Source: Hymenobacter elongatus (GTDB taxonomy: Bacteria > Bacteroidota > Bacteroidia > Cytophagales > Hymenobacteraceae). Taken from it: DNA of 64,000 nucleotides. A model generated the notes under the pieces. It was not told the origin of the DNA. It saw only the letters and a list, made by a program, of their open reading frames with translations, and did not search any database. The stretch lies in assembly GCF_004745955.1 (NCBI RefSeq), contig NZ_SRLD01000001.1, positions 248,001-312,000 on the forward strand, written 5' to 3'. A program made the translations under genes and the position numbers. Each line of letters starts with the position of its first letter. Positions within the stretch are counted from its first letter, which is position 1. Of the stretch, positions 1 through 9,050 are shown piece by piece.

Positions 1-2576
1 TCACCGGCGAAGATGTTCAAGGAGTCCACCATTCGGTTGATGTTGTCCTTTAGGTCAAGCAACTCGCCCTTAACATCTACCGATACTTTCTGGCTCAAGT
101 CGCCGCGGGCAACAGCGGTTGTTACGTTAGCAATATCTCGTACCTGAGAGGTCAGCGAGGCTGCCATCGTGTTTACGTTGTCGGTCAGGTCCTTCCAGGT
201 TCCGCGCACGTTGGGCACCACAGCCTGGCCGCCGAGGCGACCTTCCGTACCTACTTCGCGGGCCACGCGGGTTACTTCGTCGCCGAACGTGTTTAGCGAG
301 TCCACCATCTGGTTGAGGTTTTCCTTCAGCTGCAACAGTTCGCCACGCACATTTACCGTCACCTTCTGGCTCAAGTCGCCACGGGCTACGGCAGTAGCCA
401 CATTGGCAATGTCCCGTACCTGACTCGTCAGGTTGGAGGCCATCGTGTTTACGTTGTCGGTGAGGTCTTTCCAGGTACCCGACACGCTCGGCACGTTGGC
501 CTGACCGCCCAGAATACCTTCCGTACCTACTTCGCGAGCCACGCGGGTTACTTCGCCGGCAAAAATATTGAGCGAGTCCACCATCTGATTCAGGATGTTT
601 TTCAGGTCGAGAATCTCGCCTTTCACATCTACTGTCATCTTCTGGGTCAGGTCACCTTTGGCTACGGCGGTAGCTACGTTGGCAATGTCTCGCACCTGAC
701 TCGTCAGGTTGGCGGCCATTGTATTTACGTTGTCCGTCAGCTCTTTCCAGGTACCACCTACGCGGGGCACGTTGGCCTGGCCACCCAGTTTCCCTTCGGT
801 ACCTACTTCACGGGCTACACGCGTTACTTCGTCACCGAAGATGTTGAGCGAGTCCACCATCTGGTTCAGGATGTTCTTGAGTTCCAAGATTTCACCCTTC
901 ACGTTTACCGTCATCTTCTGGCTCAAGTCGCCACGCGCTACGGCGGTAGCCACGTTGGCAATGTCCCGTACCTGACTCGTCAGGTTGGAGGCCATGTAGT
1001 TTACGTTGTCCGTCAGCTCCTTCCATACGCCGGCTACGTTCGGCACCGAGGCCTGACCACCGAGCTTGCCTTCGGTGCCTACTTCCTGGGCCACGCGCGT
1101 TACTTCGCCCGCAAACAGGTTGAGCGAGTCCACCATCTGGTTCAGGTTCTGCTTCAGCTGCAGAAGCTCCCCCTTTACATCAACCGTAATCTTCTGGCTT
1201 AGGTCGCCTCGTGCTACGGCGGTAGCCACGTTGGCAATGTCTCGCACCTGACTCGTCAGGTTGGAGGCCATGTAGTTTACGTTGTCCGTCAGCTCCTTCC
1301 ACACACCGGCCACATTCGGCACGATGGCTTGGCCACCTAGGCGGCCTTCGGTGCCTACTTCCTGGGCCACGCGCGTTACTTCGCCCGCAAACAGGTTGAG
1401 CGAGTCCACCATCTGGTTCAGGTTCTGCTTCAGCTGCAGAAGCTCCCCCTTCACATCAACCGTGATTTTTTGCGACAAGTCGCCTTTTGCTACGGCCGTG
1501 GCGACGTTGGCAATGTCTCGAACTTGACTTGTCAAGTTCGAAGCCATGTTATTTACGTTGTCGGTCAAGTCTTTCCATACGCCCGATACGTTCGGAACCG
1601 AGGCCTGACCACCGAGCTTGCCTTCGGTGCCTACTTCCTGGGCCACGCGCGTTACTTCGCCCGCAAACAGGTTGAGCGAGTCCACCATCTGGTTCAGGTT
1701 CTGCTTCAGCTGCAGAAGCTCCCCCTTTACATCAACCGTGATTTTTTGGGTAAGGTCGCCTTTTGCTACCGCCGTGGCGACGTTGGCAATGTCTCGCACC
1801 TGACTCGTCAGGTTGGAGGCCATTGTGTTTACGTTATCCGTCAACTGCTTCCATACGCCACCCACGTTCGGTACACTGGCTTGGCCGCCGAGTTTACCCT
1901 CCGTGCCTACTTCCTGGGCCACGCGCGTTACTTCGCCCGCAAACAGGTTGAGGTTATCGATGGTCTTGTTAATGGTTTCGGCCATCACTTTGAAGTCGCC
2001 CGACACCGGAATCTGGAAGGTTTCGTCCAGGTTTCCTTTCGAGATGTTCTTCAGCACTTTGCCTACTTCCAATACCGGTACGGCGATGCTATCCACCAAG
2101 CCGTTGATATTATTGATCATGTCGCGCCAGAAGCCCGACGCGTTTTCAGCCGAAGCCCGTGCTTTCAAGTTGCCTTCCACCCCGGCCACTTTCGAAATGC
2201 GCGACACCTCGCCACCCACGCCGCCGATCATCTCTACCATCGAGTTGTAGGCTTCGGCAATTTCGGCGAAAATATCGTCGTTTTGCTTAGTTAGGCGCAC
2301 CGACACGTCACCTTTCTTAAAGGCGTCGAGGGCGTAGAGCACCCGGTTGAGTTGGTCGTTGACATAGTCGGCCTCCTGGCTGTCTTCTGAGCCCCGGCCG
2401 CTCCCCCGCTTGCGGGTGATATCGGAACTGGTGCGGGCACCGGCCGGCCGTAGCATGGGGCTACGATCAGCAGCGGCCGGACTCCCGGAAGGGGTGGATG
2501 ATGGAGACGGAGAGTTCTGCTCAAGAGCATTTTCTTCCGGCGTATTCGTATTCTTGATAGTCTTACCTGAAGCCAT
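1..2576 (-). CDS. Multi-HAMP sensor protein (probably hybrid histidine kinase), 5' part only
   Basis: The reading frame starts at the ATG at 2574-2576 and stays open to the left edge, giving about 858 codons without a stop. After a Ser/Pro-rich N-terminus come one or two divergent HAMP-like units (about 2000-2350). Seven tandem units of exactly 276 bp (92 residues) follow. Their anchor, the codons for DNVN(T/Y/N)MA, recurs at 1827, 1551, 1275, 999, 723, 447 and 171. Each unit carries [11 protein letters not shown], then a KGDL(S/T)QK turn, then MVDSLN(L/I)FAGEVTRVA. No signal peptide or membrane segment is visible, so the sensor is probably cytosolic. Tandem 92-residue HAMP arrays without membrane spans are known from fungal group III (Nik1/Os-1) kinases and bacterial relatives. 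The kinase and receiver domains would lie outside the window, so the enzymatic role is inference. Confidence 0.85.
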   Translation of the reverse strand, partial: MASGKTIKNTNTPEENALEQNSPSPSSTPSGSPAAADRSPMLRPAGARTSSDITRKRGSGRGSEDSQEADYVNDQLNRVLYALDAFKKGDVSVRLTKQNDDIFAEIAEAYNSMVEMIGGVGGEVSRISKVAGVEGNLKARASAENASGFWRDMINNINGLVDSIAVPVLEVGKVLKNISKGNLDETFQIPVSGDFKVMAETINKTIDNLNLFAGEVTRVAQEVGTEGKLGGQASVPNVGGVWKQLTDNVNTMASNLTSQVRDIANVATAVAKGDLTQKITVDVKGELLQLKQNLNQMVDSLNLFAGEVTRVAQEVGTEGKLGGQASVPNVSGVWKDLTDNVNNMASNLTSQVRDIANVATAVAKGDLSQKITVDVKGELLQLKQNLNQMVDSLNLFAGEVTRVAQEVGTEGRLGGQAIVPNVAGVWKELTDNVNYMASNLTSQVRDIANVATAVARGDLSQKITVDVKGELLQLKQNLNQMVDSLNLFAGEVTRVAQEVGTEGKLGGQASVPNVAGVWKELTDNVNYMASNLTSQVRDIANVATAVARGDLSQKMTVNVKGEILELKNILNQMVDSLNIFGDEVTRVAREVGTEGKLGGQANVPRVGGTWKELTDNVNTMAANLTSQVRDIANVATAVAKGDLTQKMTVDVKGEILDLKNILNQMVDSLNIFAGEVTRVAREVGTEGILGGQANVPSVSGTWKDLTDNVNTMASNLTSQVRDIANVATAVARGDLSQKVTVNVRGELLQLKENLNQMVDSLNTFGDEVTRVAREVGTEGRLGGQAVVPNVRGTWKDLTDNVNTMAASLTSQVRDIANVTTAVARGDLSQKVSVDVKGELLDLKDNINRMVDSLNIFAG
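169..1951. repeat. Tandem in-frame 276-bp repeats (HAMP units)
   Basis: The anchor (A/G)TTTACGTTGTC (plus strand) recurs at a constant 276-bp step from 171 to 1827, with one slightly varied copy at the last site. The units starting at 999, 1275 and 1551 are nearly identical in DNA over more than 100 bases. The outer units differ at many third positions. The repeats belong to the minus-strand multi-HAMP gene; the short plus-strand frames over them are not genes. Confidence 0.9.
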
Positions 2577-2657
2577 ACAGGGGGGTAGGTTGCGAAGCCT
2601 GGGAGAGAAAGGCAATGCTGTAAACCGAGAGCTACTAAAAAGCAGTTCCTAATTTCA

Positions 2658-2665
2658 CAAAGGTA
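2658..2665 (-). promoter_or_regulatory. Putative -7 element for the multi-HAMP gene
   Basis: On the minus strand these bases read TACCTTTG, matching the Bacteroidota -7 consensus TAnnTTTG. They lie about 80 bp upstream of the ATG at 2576. No clear -33 TTTG is seen at the usual distance. The rest of the 355-bp interval up to topA (2577-2931) shows no gene. Confidence 0.5.
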
Positions 2666-2931
2666 GCAAATACGGCTTTTTTAACCACATTCTCGTGGCC
2701 ATGCGCAAAACCTTTCCCAAACTCGCACTTGGTGAACTAGTTGCTGGAAGGGAGGCGTTAAAAAAGCAGAACGCCACGAGCTCACTCCCAGGCCTCGGCT
2801 AGCATATTTACGAGCGGCAGCGGTGGCACACCGGATTATTGCAGCATCTTTGCGGCAAAATTCAACTTTTCCCTTCCTTCGGCCGTTTCCTAAGCCGAGT
2901 CCTTTTTCTTTTCTGCCCTCTGATACCTTAT

Positions 2932-5412
2932 ATGGTCAAAAATCTAGTCATCGTAGAGTCCCCGGCCAAAGCCAAAACCATCGAAGGATATTTGGGCAAG
3001 GACTTTATCGTCAAATCCAGCTTCGGCCACGTTCGTGATTTACCCAAGGATAATAATGCCATTGATATTACCAATGGATTTAAGCCGACCTACGTTGTGT
3101 CGCCGGATAAGCGCGAGATTATCGCGCAGCTGAAAAAGCTGGCGAAAGAAGCGGACACCGTATGGTTAGCGAGTGACGATGACCGCGAGGGCGAGGCCAT
3201 ATCGTGGCATTTGGCGGAAACGTTGAACCTGAACAGCGCTAAGACCCGGCGGATCGTGTTTCGGGAGATTACCAAGAATGCCATTCTTACTGCTATTGAG
3301 AATCCGCGCGAAATTGACCTGAACCTGGTAAATGCCCAGCAGGCCCGCCGGGTACTCGACCGGTTAGTTGGCTTTGAGTTGAGCCCCGTGTTGTGGAAAA
3401 AGGTAAAAACCGGCCTTTCTGCCGGCCGCGTGCAGAGTGTCGCGGTGCGGTTTGTAGTAGAGCGGGAACGGGAAATCAACCACCACAAATCCTCTTCAGC
3501 TTACCGCGTCACGGCGCGGTTCGATGCGGGCCGTGGCACGGTGCTGGAAGCCGAGTTGCCGACGCGTTTCAAGGTGCAGAGCGAGGCGCAGCAGTTTCTG
3601 GAGCGTTGCGTGGGAGCGGCTTACACCATTGAAAACCTGGAGAAGAAGCCAGGCAAGCGCAGCCCCGCACCGCCTTTCACCACATCGACGCTGCAGCAGG
3701 AAGCATCCCGCAAGCTGGGCTTCTCGGTGGGCCAGACCATGAGCGTAGCCCAGAAGCTCTATGAGGCGGGTAAAATCAGCTATATGCGGACCGACTCGGT
3801 GAATCTGTCACAGGATGCGCTGGCGGCAGCTAAGGCTGAAATCAGCAGCGCCTACGGCCCCGAGTATGCCCACACGCGGCACTTCAAGACGAAGTCGGCT
3901 TCGGCACAGGAAGCCCACGAAGCTATTCGCCCGACCGACTTTGCGCTACTTAAAGCAGGAAGCGACTCGCAGGAGCAGCGCCTCTACGACCTGATCCGGA
4001 AGCGGGCCATGGCTTCGCAGATGGCCGATGCGACGATTGAGCGCACTGTGGCTACCATTGGCATCAGCACCCAACCCGGAACTCCGCTTATGGCTACGGG
4101 CGAGGTCATTACGTTCGAGGGCTTTTTGAAGGCTTACAGCGAGTCAAAAGACGAAGACGAACAGGATGAAGCGGGGACGGAATCGTCGTTTTCGCGGGGC
4201 TTGCCGCCGCTGAGCGTGGGTCAGGACATGCCGCTGCAGCTGTTGCGGGCTACGGAGCGCTACGCCTCGCCGGCGGCCCGCTACACGGAGGCTTCGCTGG
4301 TGAAAAAGCTGGAGGAAATGGGCATTGGCCGACCTTCTACCTACGCTCCTACCATCAGCACGATTCAGAAGCGCGGCTACGTGGAAAAAGACACCCGCGA
4401 AGGCAAGGAACGGAAGTTTCATGTGCTCACGCTGGAAGATAGCCAGGTGAAGGTGGAGGCTAAAACCGAAACCTACGGAGCCGATAAGGCGAAGCTCTTC
4501 CCGACCGATACGGCCATGGTGGTCAATGACTTCTTGGTCGAGCACTTCCCCATTATTATTGATTACCAGTTCACGGCCAAAGTTGAGGGTGAGTTTGACC
4601 TGATTGCCAACGGACAGGAGCAGTGGGGCAAGATGTTGGCCGATTTCTACGGTACGTTTCACGAAACCATTGAACGTGGCCAGGACATTGAGCGCAGTAC
4701 GCTGGGCTCGACCCGCGAAATCGGTGTTCACCCGGAAACCGGCCAGAAAATGACGGCCCGTCTGGGGCGCTACGGTCCTTACGTGCAGATTGAACCCAAG
4801 GAAGGCGCGCCGGAGGGCGAAAAGGCCGTGTACGCCAGCCTGCGCAAAGGCCAGTTTATTGAGAATATAACTCTGGAAGAGGCGCTGGACCTCTTCAAGC
4901 TACCGCGTATCGTGGGGCAGTTTGAAGAGAAAGACATGACGGCGGCGCTGGGTCGGTTCGGGCCCTATATCCGGCACGACAGTAAGTTTTTCTCGCTTAC
5001 CAAAGAGCAGGATCCGCATACCATCACGGCCTCGGAGGCTATTGATCTGGTTGAGAACAAGCGCAAAACCGACGCCGAGCGCCTAATTAAGAGCTTCCCC
5101 GAACGGGAGGATATTCAGGTTCTGAACGGCCGTTTTGGTCCCTACATTGTGGTGGGCAAGAAAAACGTGAAGATTCCGAAAGGCGAAGAGCCCGCCGACC
5201 TGACGCTGGAGCGCTGCATAGAGCTAGGCGACGCCACGCCGGACAAGCCGGCCAAAGGAGGACGCTTCGCCAAGAAGGCGGTTCCAGCGGCTGAAGACGC
5301 GGCCGATAAGCCCGCCAAGAAAAAGCCGGCCGCGAAGAAGCCAGCCGCCAAAAAGCCCGCTGCGAAGAAAGCAGCTCCCACGGCCAAGAAGCCAGCGGTG
5401 AAGGCAAAATAG
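2932..5412 (+). CDS. topA: DNA topoisomerase I (type IA)
   Basis: Relaxes negatively supercoiled DNA by transient single-strand breakage. The 826-residue protein starts MVKNLVIVESPAKAKTIEG, the usual beginning of the Toprim domain; an in-frame ATG at 2839 would add an unlikely 31-residue extension. The catalytic tyrosine is in ISYMRTDS (Tyr about 284). The C-terminal zinc fingers of proteobacterial enzymes are replaced by three GR(Y/F)GPY(V/I) modules (about 4760, 4945 and 5125), as is normal in this phylum. The last 50 or so residues are a Lys/Ala/Pro tail of repeated PAAKK units resembling histone H1, probably for non-specific DNA binding. A strong terminator follows at once, so the gene appears to be monocistronic. 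Confidence 0.97.
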   Translation: MVKNLVIVESPAKAKTIEGYLGKDFIVKSSFGHVRDLPKDNNAIDITNGFKPTYVVSPDKREIIAQLKKLAKEADTVWLASDDDREGEAISWHLAETLNLNSAKTRRIVFREITKNAILTAIENPREIDLNLVNAQQARRVLDRLVGFELSPVLWKKVKTGLSAGRVQSVAVRFVVEREREINHHKSSSAYRVTARFDAGRGTVLEAELPTRFKVQSEAQQFLERCVGAAYTIENLEKKPGKRSPAPPFTTSTLQQEASRKLGFSVGQTMSVAQKLYEAGKISYMRTDSVNLSQDALAAAKAEISSAYGPEYAHTRHFKTKSASAQEAHEAIRPTDFALLKAGSDSQEQRLYDLIRKRAMASQMADATIERTVATIGISTQPGTPLMATGEVITFEGFLKAYSESKDEDEQDEAGTESSFSRGLPPLSVGQDMPLQLLRATERYASPAARYTEASLVKKLEEMGIGRPSTYAPTISTIQKRGYVEKDTREGKERKFHVLTLEDSQVKVEAKTETYGADKAKLFPTDTAMVVNDFLVEHFPIIIDYQFTAKVEGEFDLIANGQEQWGKMLADFYGTFHETIERGQDIERSTLGSTREIGVHPETGQKMTARLGRYGPYVQIEPKEGAPEGEKAVYASLRKGQFIENITLEEALDLFKLPRIVGQFEEKDMTAALGRFGPYIRHDSKFFSLTKEQDPHTITASEAIDLVENKRKTDAERLIKSFPEREDIQVLNGRFGPYIVVGKKNVKIPKGEEPADLTLERCIELGDATPDKPAKGGRFAKKAVPAAEDAADKPAKKKPAAKKPAAKKPAAKKAAPTAKKPAVKAK

Positions 5413-5430
5413 ACGCAACGAGTTGCTCAA

Positions 5431-5467
5431 AAAAGGCCCTGACTTAAAAATCAGGGCCTTTTTTTGT
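5431..5467 (+). terminator. Rho-independent terminator of topA
   Basis: A perfect 10-bp stem (5433-5442 with 5451-5460), an 8-base loop and a following T-run lie just after the topA stop. Confidence 0.9.
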
Positions 5468-5514
5468 GTCCGTGCAGATGACCGACAATACCTACAACAG
5501 GCAAGATAATTTAG

Positions 5515-5545
5515 TACTGTTACTGCCGTTGTTCTGCTAACAGTA
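5515..5545. promoter_or_regulatory. Short inverted repeat upstream of the DUF4846 gene
   Basis: TACTGTTA (5515-5522) is repeated inverted as TAACAGTA (5538-5545), 24 bp before the ATG. It could be an operator or chance; nothing else supports it. Confidence 0.25.
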
Positions 5546-5568
5546 GGTCAAAAACTGTTTTTTCGTCT

Positions 5569-6474
5569 ATGCGATATTGCGCCGGTGCTGCTGTAGCACT
5601 GCTTGCTATCTACACCAGCAACCCGACCGAGGCTGTCCAGGTCCAGGCCACCACGGCATCTGCCGCCGCTGCCACTCAGCGCACTACGGCGGCTCCCAGC
5701 CGCTACGCCTGGCTGCCAGCGCGCACCTACGATGCCCGGCGCAGCGTAGCCGCCCGGATTGCGCCCCCGCGTGGTTGCCAGCGCGTGGCGGTGGCACCAG
5801 GCTCGTTTGGGTATTGGCTACGCTATTTGCCGTTGCTGCCAGCGGGCACAGCCGTGCGGCTGCACAATGGAAAGTTGAAGGACCCGCAGGATGTGCATGC
5901 CGCCGTGCTCGACATTGACGTAGGTATTCGGGATTTGCAGCAGTGCGCCGATGCCGTTATTCGGCTGCGGGGCGAGTATTTGTTTGCGCAGAATCCGGCG
6001 CAAATCCATTTTCAGCTGACTAGCGGCGACGATATCCGATTCGCCGACTGGTGTGGTGGGCGGGGCTTCCAAGTGCGAGGCGACGCAGTAGTGTCCGTGC
6101 CGCGCCAGGCGGAGCAGCCTACTCACGCCGTTTTCCGCCGCTACCTCGACCATATTTTTACTTACGCCGGCACCCTATCGCTGGCCCGGGAACTGACGGC
6201 GGTGCCGCTGACGGACGTGCAGCCGGGCGACGTGCTGATTCGTGGGGGCTCGCCTGGGCACGCGGTTATCGTGCTGGACGTAGCAGTGGAGCCGGTTACC
6301 AGCCGCCGGTACGTGCTATTGGCTCAAAGCTACATGCCCGCCCAACAGATGCACGTGTTGCGCAATGTGTGGGGCGACGCGACGCTGGGCGCGTGGTTTG
6401 CCGTGAATCCGTGGGAAACCCGCTTTAGTACTCCGGAATGGACTTTTCGCAGTGATGAGTTGAAGCGGTTCTGA
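5569..6474 (+). CDS. DUF4846 domain-containing protein
   Basis: A 301-residue protein with a short hydrophobic N-terminus, suggesting export or anchoring, followed by an Ala/Thr-rich linker. Features typical of the DUF4846 family as I remember it are GSFGYWLRYLPL, VLDIDVGIRDLQQCADAV, RLRGEYLFAQ, the YAGTLSLAREL segment, GDVLIRGGSPGHAVIVLD, LAQSYMPAQ and a C-terminal TPEWTFRSDELKRF. The conserved GGSPGHAV and LAQSYMPAQ blocks suggest an enzyme-like active site, but the family has no assigned function that I know of. It stands alone between topA and a decay zone, so context does not help. Confidence 0.85.
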   Translation: MRYCAGAAVALLAIYTSNPTEAVQVQATTASAAAATQRTTAAPSRYAWLPARTYDARRSVAARIAPPRGCQRVAVAPGSFGYWLRYLPLLPAGTAVRLHNGKLKDPQDVHAAVLDIDVGIRDLQQCADAVIRLRGEYLFAQNPAQIHFQLTSGDDIRFADWCGGRGFQVRGDAVVSVPRQAEQPTHAVFRRYLDHIFTYAGTLSLARELTAVPLTDVQPGDVLIRGGSPGHAVIVLDVAVEPVTSRRYVLLAQSYMPAQQMHVLRNVWGDATLGAWFAVNPWETRFSTPEWTFRSDELKRF

Positions 6475-6552
6475 AAGGGGTAGCACAAGAGTAAGAACAG
6501 AAATTCCCGCTAAGAGTCGCGTGGCATTTTTTTAGGGGCACGAATGCAGAAC

Positions 6553-7128
6553 ACTGGGCAGGCAGCGTGGCCGTGCAGCGCATGCAACACTGAATGACTG
6601 CCGCCAAAGCCAGCGTCAGGCCACCAATAGCTACCAGCGCGGCCGATAGGCCCAGCGCATCGGCCAGAACGCCGGTGAGCAGCACCCCCACGGAGTAGCC
6701 CGCCTCGCGCCAGAGCCAGAAGATGCCGATGCTATGCGCCCGCTACGCCAGTAGCGCGTATCCGGCCACGGCTGCCAGAAAAGTAAGGTATACCAGGGCT
6801 GTTCCCGCGCCCAGCAGCCTGGCGAGCAGCACGGCTCCTTGCAGCAGCATACTCCATAAGAGTATTTTTTTTGCAGAACGGTCCGCCAGCGGGCCGTTCT
6901 GCCGCTGGCTCAGGTCCCACACGGCCGGGTATACGACCGCCACGGTGCCAATCTGGGTGAAGGAAACCCTTGGCCAGCCAGCAGGCCCCAGGCAATGGCA
7001 TCTTTGAGGTTGTTGACCAGGCCCGCCTGCGTGACCGAGCCCAAGTTGGTATGGCACCAGCTTACGTCCCAGAAAGTCAACGGCGGGCCACCCGGACCAG
7101 TAATATCCTGCACCGCTTCCAGCGCCAC
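6553..7128 (-). pseudogene. MFS transporter remnant (frameshifted)
   Basis: Three minus-strand frames join into one recognisable major-facilitator C-terminal half. First comes LGSVTQAGLVNNLKDAIAWG (about 7080 down to 6990). In a second frame follows IGTVAVVYPAVWDLSQ, then GPLADRSAKK and LGAGTALVYLTFLAAVA (to about 6745). In a third frame comes FWLWREAGYSVGVLLTGVLADALG and further hydrophobic sequence to about 6553. Intact relatives read these blocks continuously, with a segment such as DVAHPAWRA between the second and third, so there are at least two frameshifts and probably a small deletion. The N-terminal half is missing; a MITE-like element lies about 45 bp upstream. Confidence 0.8.
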
Positions 7129-7173
7129 ATGGGGCTCTTGTAAAAGTTTGGTCCAAAAGTAAATCGGCTACAA

Positions 7174-7329
7174 GGAGAACATCAAAAAGTGTGGGGCAGT
7201 GGTGGTAAACCGCCGCTCAGGTCAACTTGGGAAGTCGTACTTGTCGGTGAAAGCGATGAGCCAATCAGCTGCCCCTTGCCCTCCTGCCGTGGCTACTGCC
7301 CAACTGCCCCACACTTTTTGGTCCTCTCC
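7174..7329. mobile_element. MITE-like element, copy 1
   Basis: About 156 bp bounded by inverted repeats. The left arm (7174-7200) ends AAAAAGTGTGGGGCAGT and the right arm (7303-7329) begins ACTGCCCCACACTTTTT; the arms differ at about three positions near the tips. The interior closely matches the element at 11980-12133 in order and length, with many substitutions. It has no room for a transposase. It lies next to the decayed MFS gene. Confidence 0.75.
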
Positions 7330-7564
7330 ATCAATACGGCAGCAATCACCTGGACCTGGTTAGTCCGGCGTTTATCGCCCAGCATCACCCCACCAAAATG
7401 GGTGAGTGCCCAGCGGGTAGGCGAGCAGAAATCAGTGGCATTACACCCGTAGCCCAGCACAGTGCTTTGGAGTTGAATCCAAATCCCTTCCTTGCGCGTA
7501 GATGGGCGGGTAGCGCACTACGGTGCTGCCCGTACACCCGATTGCCCCACCCTTCCTTTTCGCT
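7330..7564. other. Interval without a recognisable gene
   Basis: No start, promoter or family motif was found between the MITE-like element and the next small gene. Short open frames exist on both strands, including a hydrophobic minus-strand frame across 7385-7825, but that one lies antisense to a better candidate. Confidence 0.4.
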
Positions 7565-7954
7565 GTGACCCGTTCGCTGCTCGTTCTGCTCTTGCTGTGC
7601 AACTACCTGCTGGTAGTGGGTGCTGGCCTGGTGAACCGGCCGGAACAGTCGCGCTATTCGGCGAGCCATCCCTACGTACACAGCAGCACTTGCCAGCAAC
7701 AGAACTACCTGCGCCTGGACTGCTTCGATACCTGCAACGGGGACCAGAGCCACCTGCTGCAACACAGCAAAAATAAGCCAACCCTTCAGCATCTGCTGAG
7801 CACGCTTAAAGCGCTGGACCTGCATTGTCTGGCCGAAACGGTGAATGTGGGGCGAATACCCTTCTCCGTTTCCTGCGCCGTGGTCCCCGCCTGCTTCGTG
7901 GCGGGGACCACGGATTTTCAGGGCGAAATCTACTCTCCTCCCCGTCGGGGATAA
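7565..7954 (+). CDS. Small secreted or envelope protein of unknown function
   Basis: A 129-residue frame from GTG 7565 (an ATG at 7523 would add 14 residues). The N-terminus TRSLLVLLLLCNYLLVVGAG looks like a signal peptide or membrane anchor and is followed by a polar, Cys- and His-bearing region (HSSTCQQQNYLRLD, LDLHCL). It ends IYSPPRRG. I recall similar small proteins, with NYLLVVG near the start and an IYSPP-like end, next to TonB receptor genes in related genomes, but cannot name a family. It leads the cluster running through the ECF sigma factor, TonB receptor and DUF4198 genes. The minus-strand frame over the same bases is less convincing. Confidence 0.55.
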   Translation: MTRSLLVLLLLCNYLLVVGAGLVNRPEQSRYSASHPYVHSSTCQQQNYLRLDCFDTCNGDQSHLLQHSKNKPTLQHLLSTLKALDLHCLAETVNVGRIPFSVSCAVVPACFVAGTTDFQGEIYSPPRRG

Positions 7955-8080
7955 TTCGACAGCCCGACTTCTAGTCCGGCTCCGGCCCGGGGCTTTGGTG
8001 CTCCGGCCCGTTTCGTTTTATCCATTGATTTGACGCGGCGGCGGCCGGTTGGGCCGACGCGCGTCACTTTCCCCGACGCT

Positions 8081-8323
8081 ATGAATGCCCTGTCTTCTTT
8101 GATTCGTCCTGTGGCCGCTGCCGCGGACACGGGTGGCCCTACGCGCCTGCCCCAGTTTTCTACGGTGCCCACTTCGTCAGTCCACCGGCCCGGGCCCAGC
8201 ACCGGCCAGCCCGGTCCAAAGCGCGACTACGCCACCCGGCAGCAGATGGCCAACCAAGCGGCCCGGGCCCAGCTGGCCGCGCGCAGCCGCCTAGTCATTC
8301 CCAGCTCCGCCAAGCGCTTCTAA
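8081..8323 (+). CDS. Small hypothetical protein
   Basis: An 80-residue Ala/Arg/Pro-rich frame starting MNALSSLIRPVAA, ending one base before the GTG start of the sigma factor gene. The upstream alternative start at 8030 adds an Arg-rich stretch and is less natural. No domain, signal peptide or membrane segment was recognised. The tight junction with the sigma gene is the main support that it is translated; it could also be an untranslated leader with a chance frame. Confidence 0.4.
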   Translation: MNALSSLIRPVAAAADTGGPTRLPQFSTVPTSSVHRPGPSTGQPGPKRDYATRQQMANQAARAQLAARSRLVIPSSAKRF

Positions 8324-8953
8324 GTGCTACCCCTTCTTCCCAGCCGGCTTCCTACGGAGCCGGCTGGGAGCGATGGTGCCCGCTTGTGCGCCCCACGTTC
8401 CCAGTTCTCGTCTGAATCTAACACGCCCGAGGCGGAAGCCTACCTGGTGCAGCAGCTCAGGGCCCGCAACCCGGCGGCCATGACGCACTTCTATACCGCC
8501 TACCGCCGGACGCTGTACAGCGTTATTCTGCGCATCGTGCCGCAGCCGGAGGTGGCCGAGGACGTGCTACAGGACAGCATGCTCAAAATCTGGGACGCCT
8601 TCCTGAGCTACGATGCGACGAAGGGCCGCCTGTTTACCTGGGCGCTGAACGTGTGCCGCAACACGGCGCTGGACCGCATCTGCACGCTTCACTACCGTTC
8701 CTGCAGCCGCACGCTGCCGCTGGAGGAAAGCCCGGCGTGGCGGCAGCCCGCCACGCCGTCGTTTCGGCCCGAGCACATCGGCTTGTGGGAGCTGACGCGC
8801 CGGCTGCGACCCGAGTACCGGGCCGTCATCGACCTGCTCTACTACGGCGGCTACACCCAGCAGGAGGCCTCCGACGAACTGGCCGTACCGCTGGGCACGG
8901 TCAAGACCCGCGCGCAGGCGGCCTTGCGGGAGCTGGGCCGGCAGATGCGCTAA
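8324..8953 (+). CDS. RNA polymerase sigma factor, ECF/sigma-70 family
   Basis: A 209-residue regulator starting at GTG 8324, directly after the TAA of the upstream frame. Region 2 is visible as FYTAYRRTLYSVILRI, then VAEDVLQDSMLKIWDAF and GRLFTWALNVCRNTALDRI. Region 4 follows as EYRAVIDLLYYGGYTQQEAS then VPLGTVKTRAQAALREL, the helix-turn-helix. The first 30 or so residues are unlike the family, so the true start may be slightly downstream. No anti-sigma gene is adjacent. The TonB receptor starts 97 bp downstream, which suggests control of that receptor, though the receptor lacks an N-terminal signalling domain. Confidence 0.9.
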   Translation: MLPLLPSRLPTEPAGSDGARLCAPRSQFSSESNTPEAEAYLVQQLRARNPAAMTHFYTAYRRTLYSVILRIVPQPEVAEDVLQDSMLKIWDAFLSYDATKGRLFTWALNVCRNTALDRICTLHYRSCSRTLPLEESPAWRQPATPSFRPEHIGLWELTRRLRPEYRAVIDLLYYGGYTQQEASDELAVPLGTVKTRAQAALRELGRQMR

Positions 8954-9050
8954 AGAATCGCTCCGTCCCGGAGCACCCGATTTCAACCTTTTCTTCATCG
9001 GATAACTGCCGCGGCCGACTTCGGTGCGCTCTTGTCCTTTTCGGCTTTCT

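Noticed and set aside
169-1951. Several plus-strand open frames of similar sequence in a regular row, looking like a repeat gene family or a CRISPR-like array
   Set aside because: They are antisense shadows of the HAMP units on the minus strand. The period is 276 bp, a multiple of three, and there are no short direct repeats with unique spacers.
7385-7825. Minus-strand 146-residue hydrophobic frame
   Set aside because: It lies antisense to the plus-strand secreted-protein frame, which has a better signal peptide and fits the downstream cluster. Some doubt remains.
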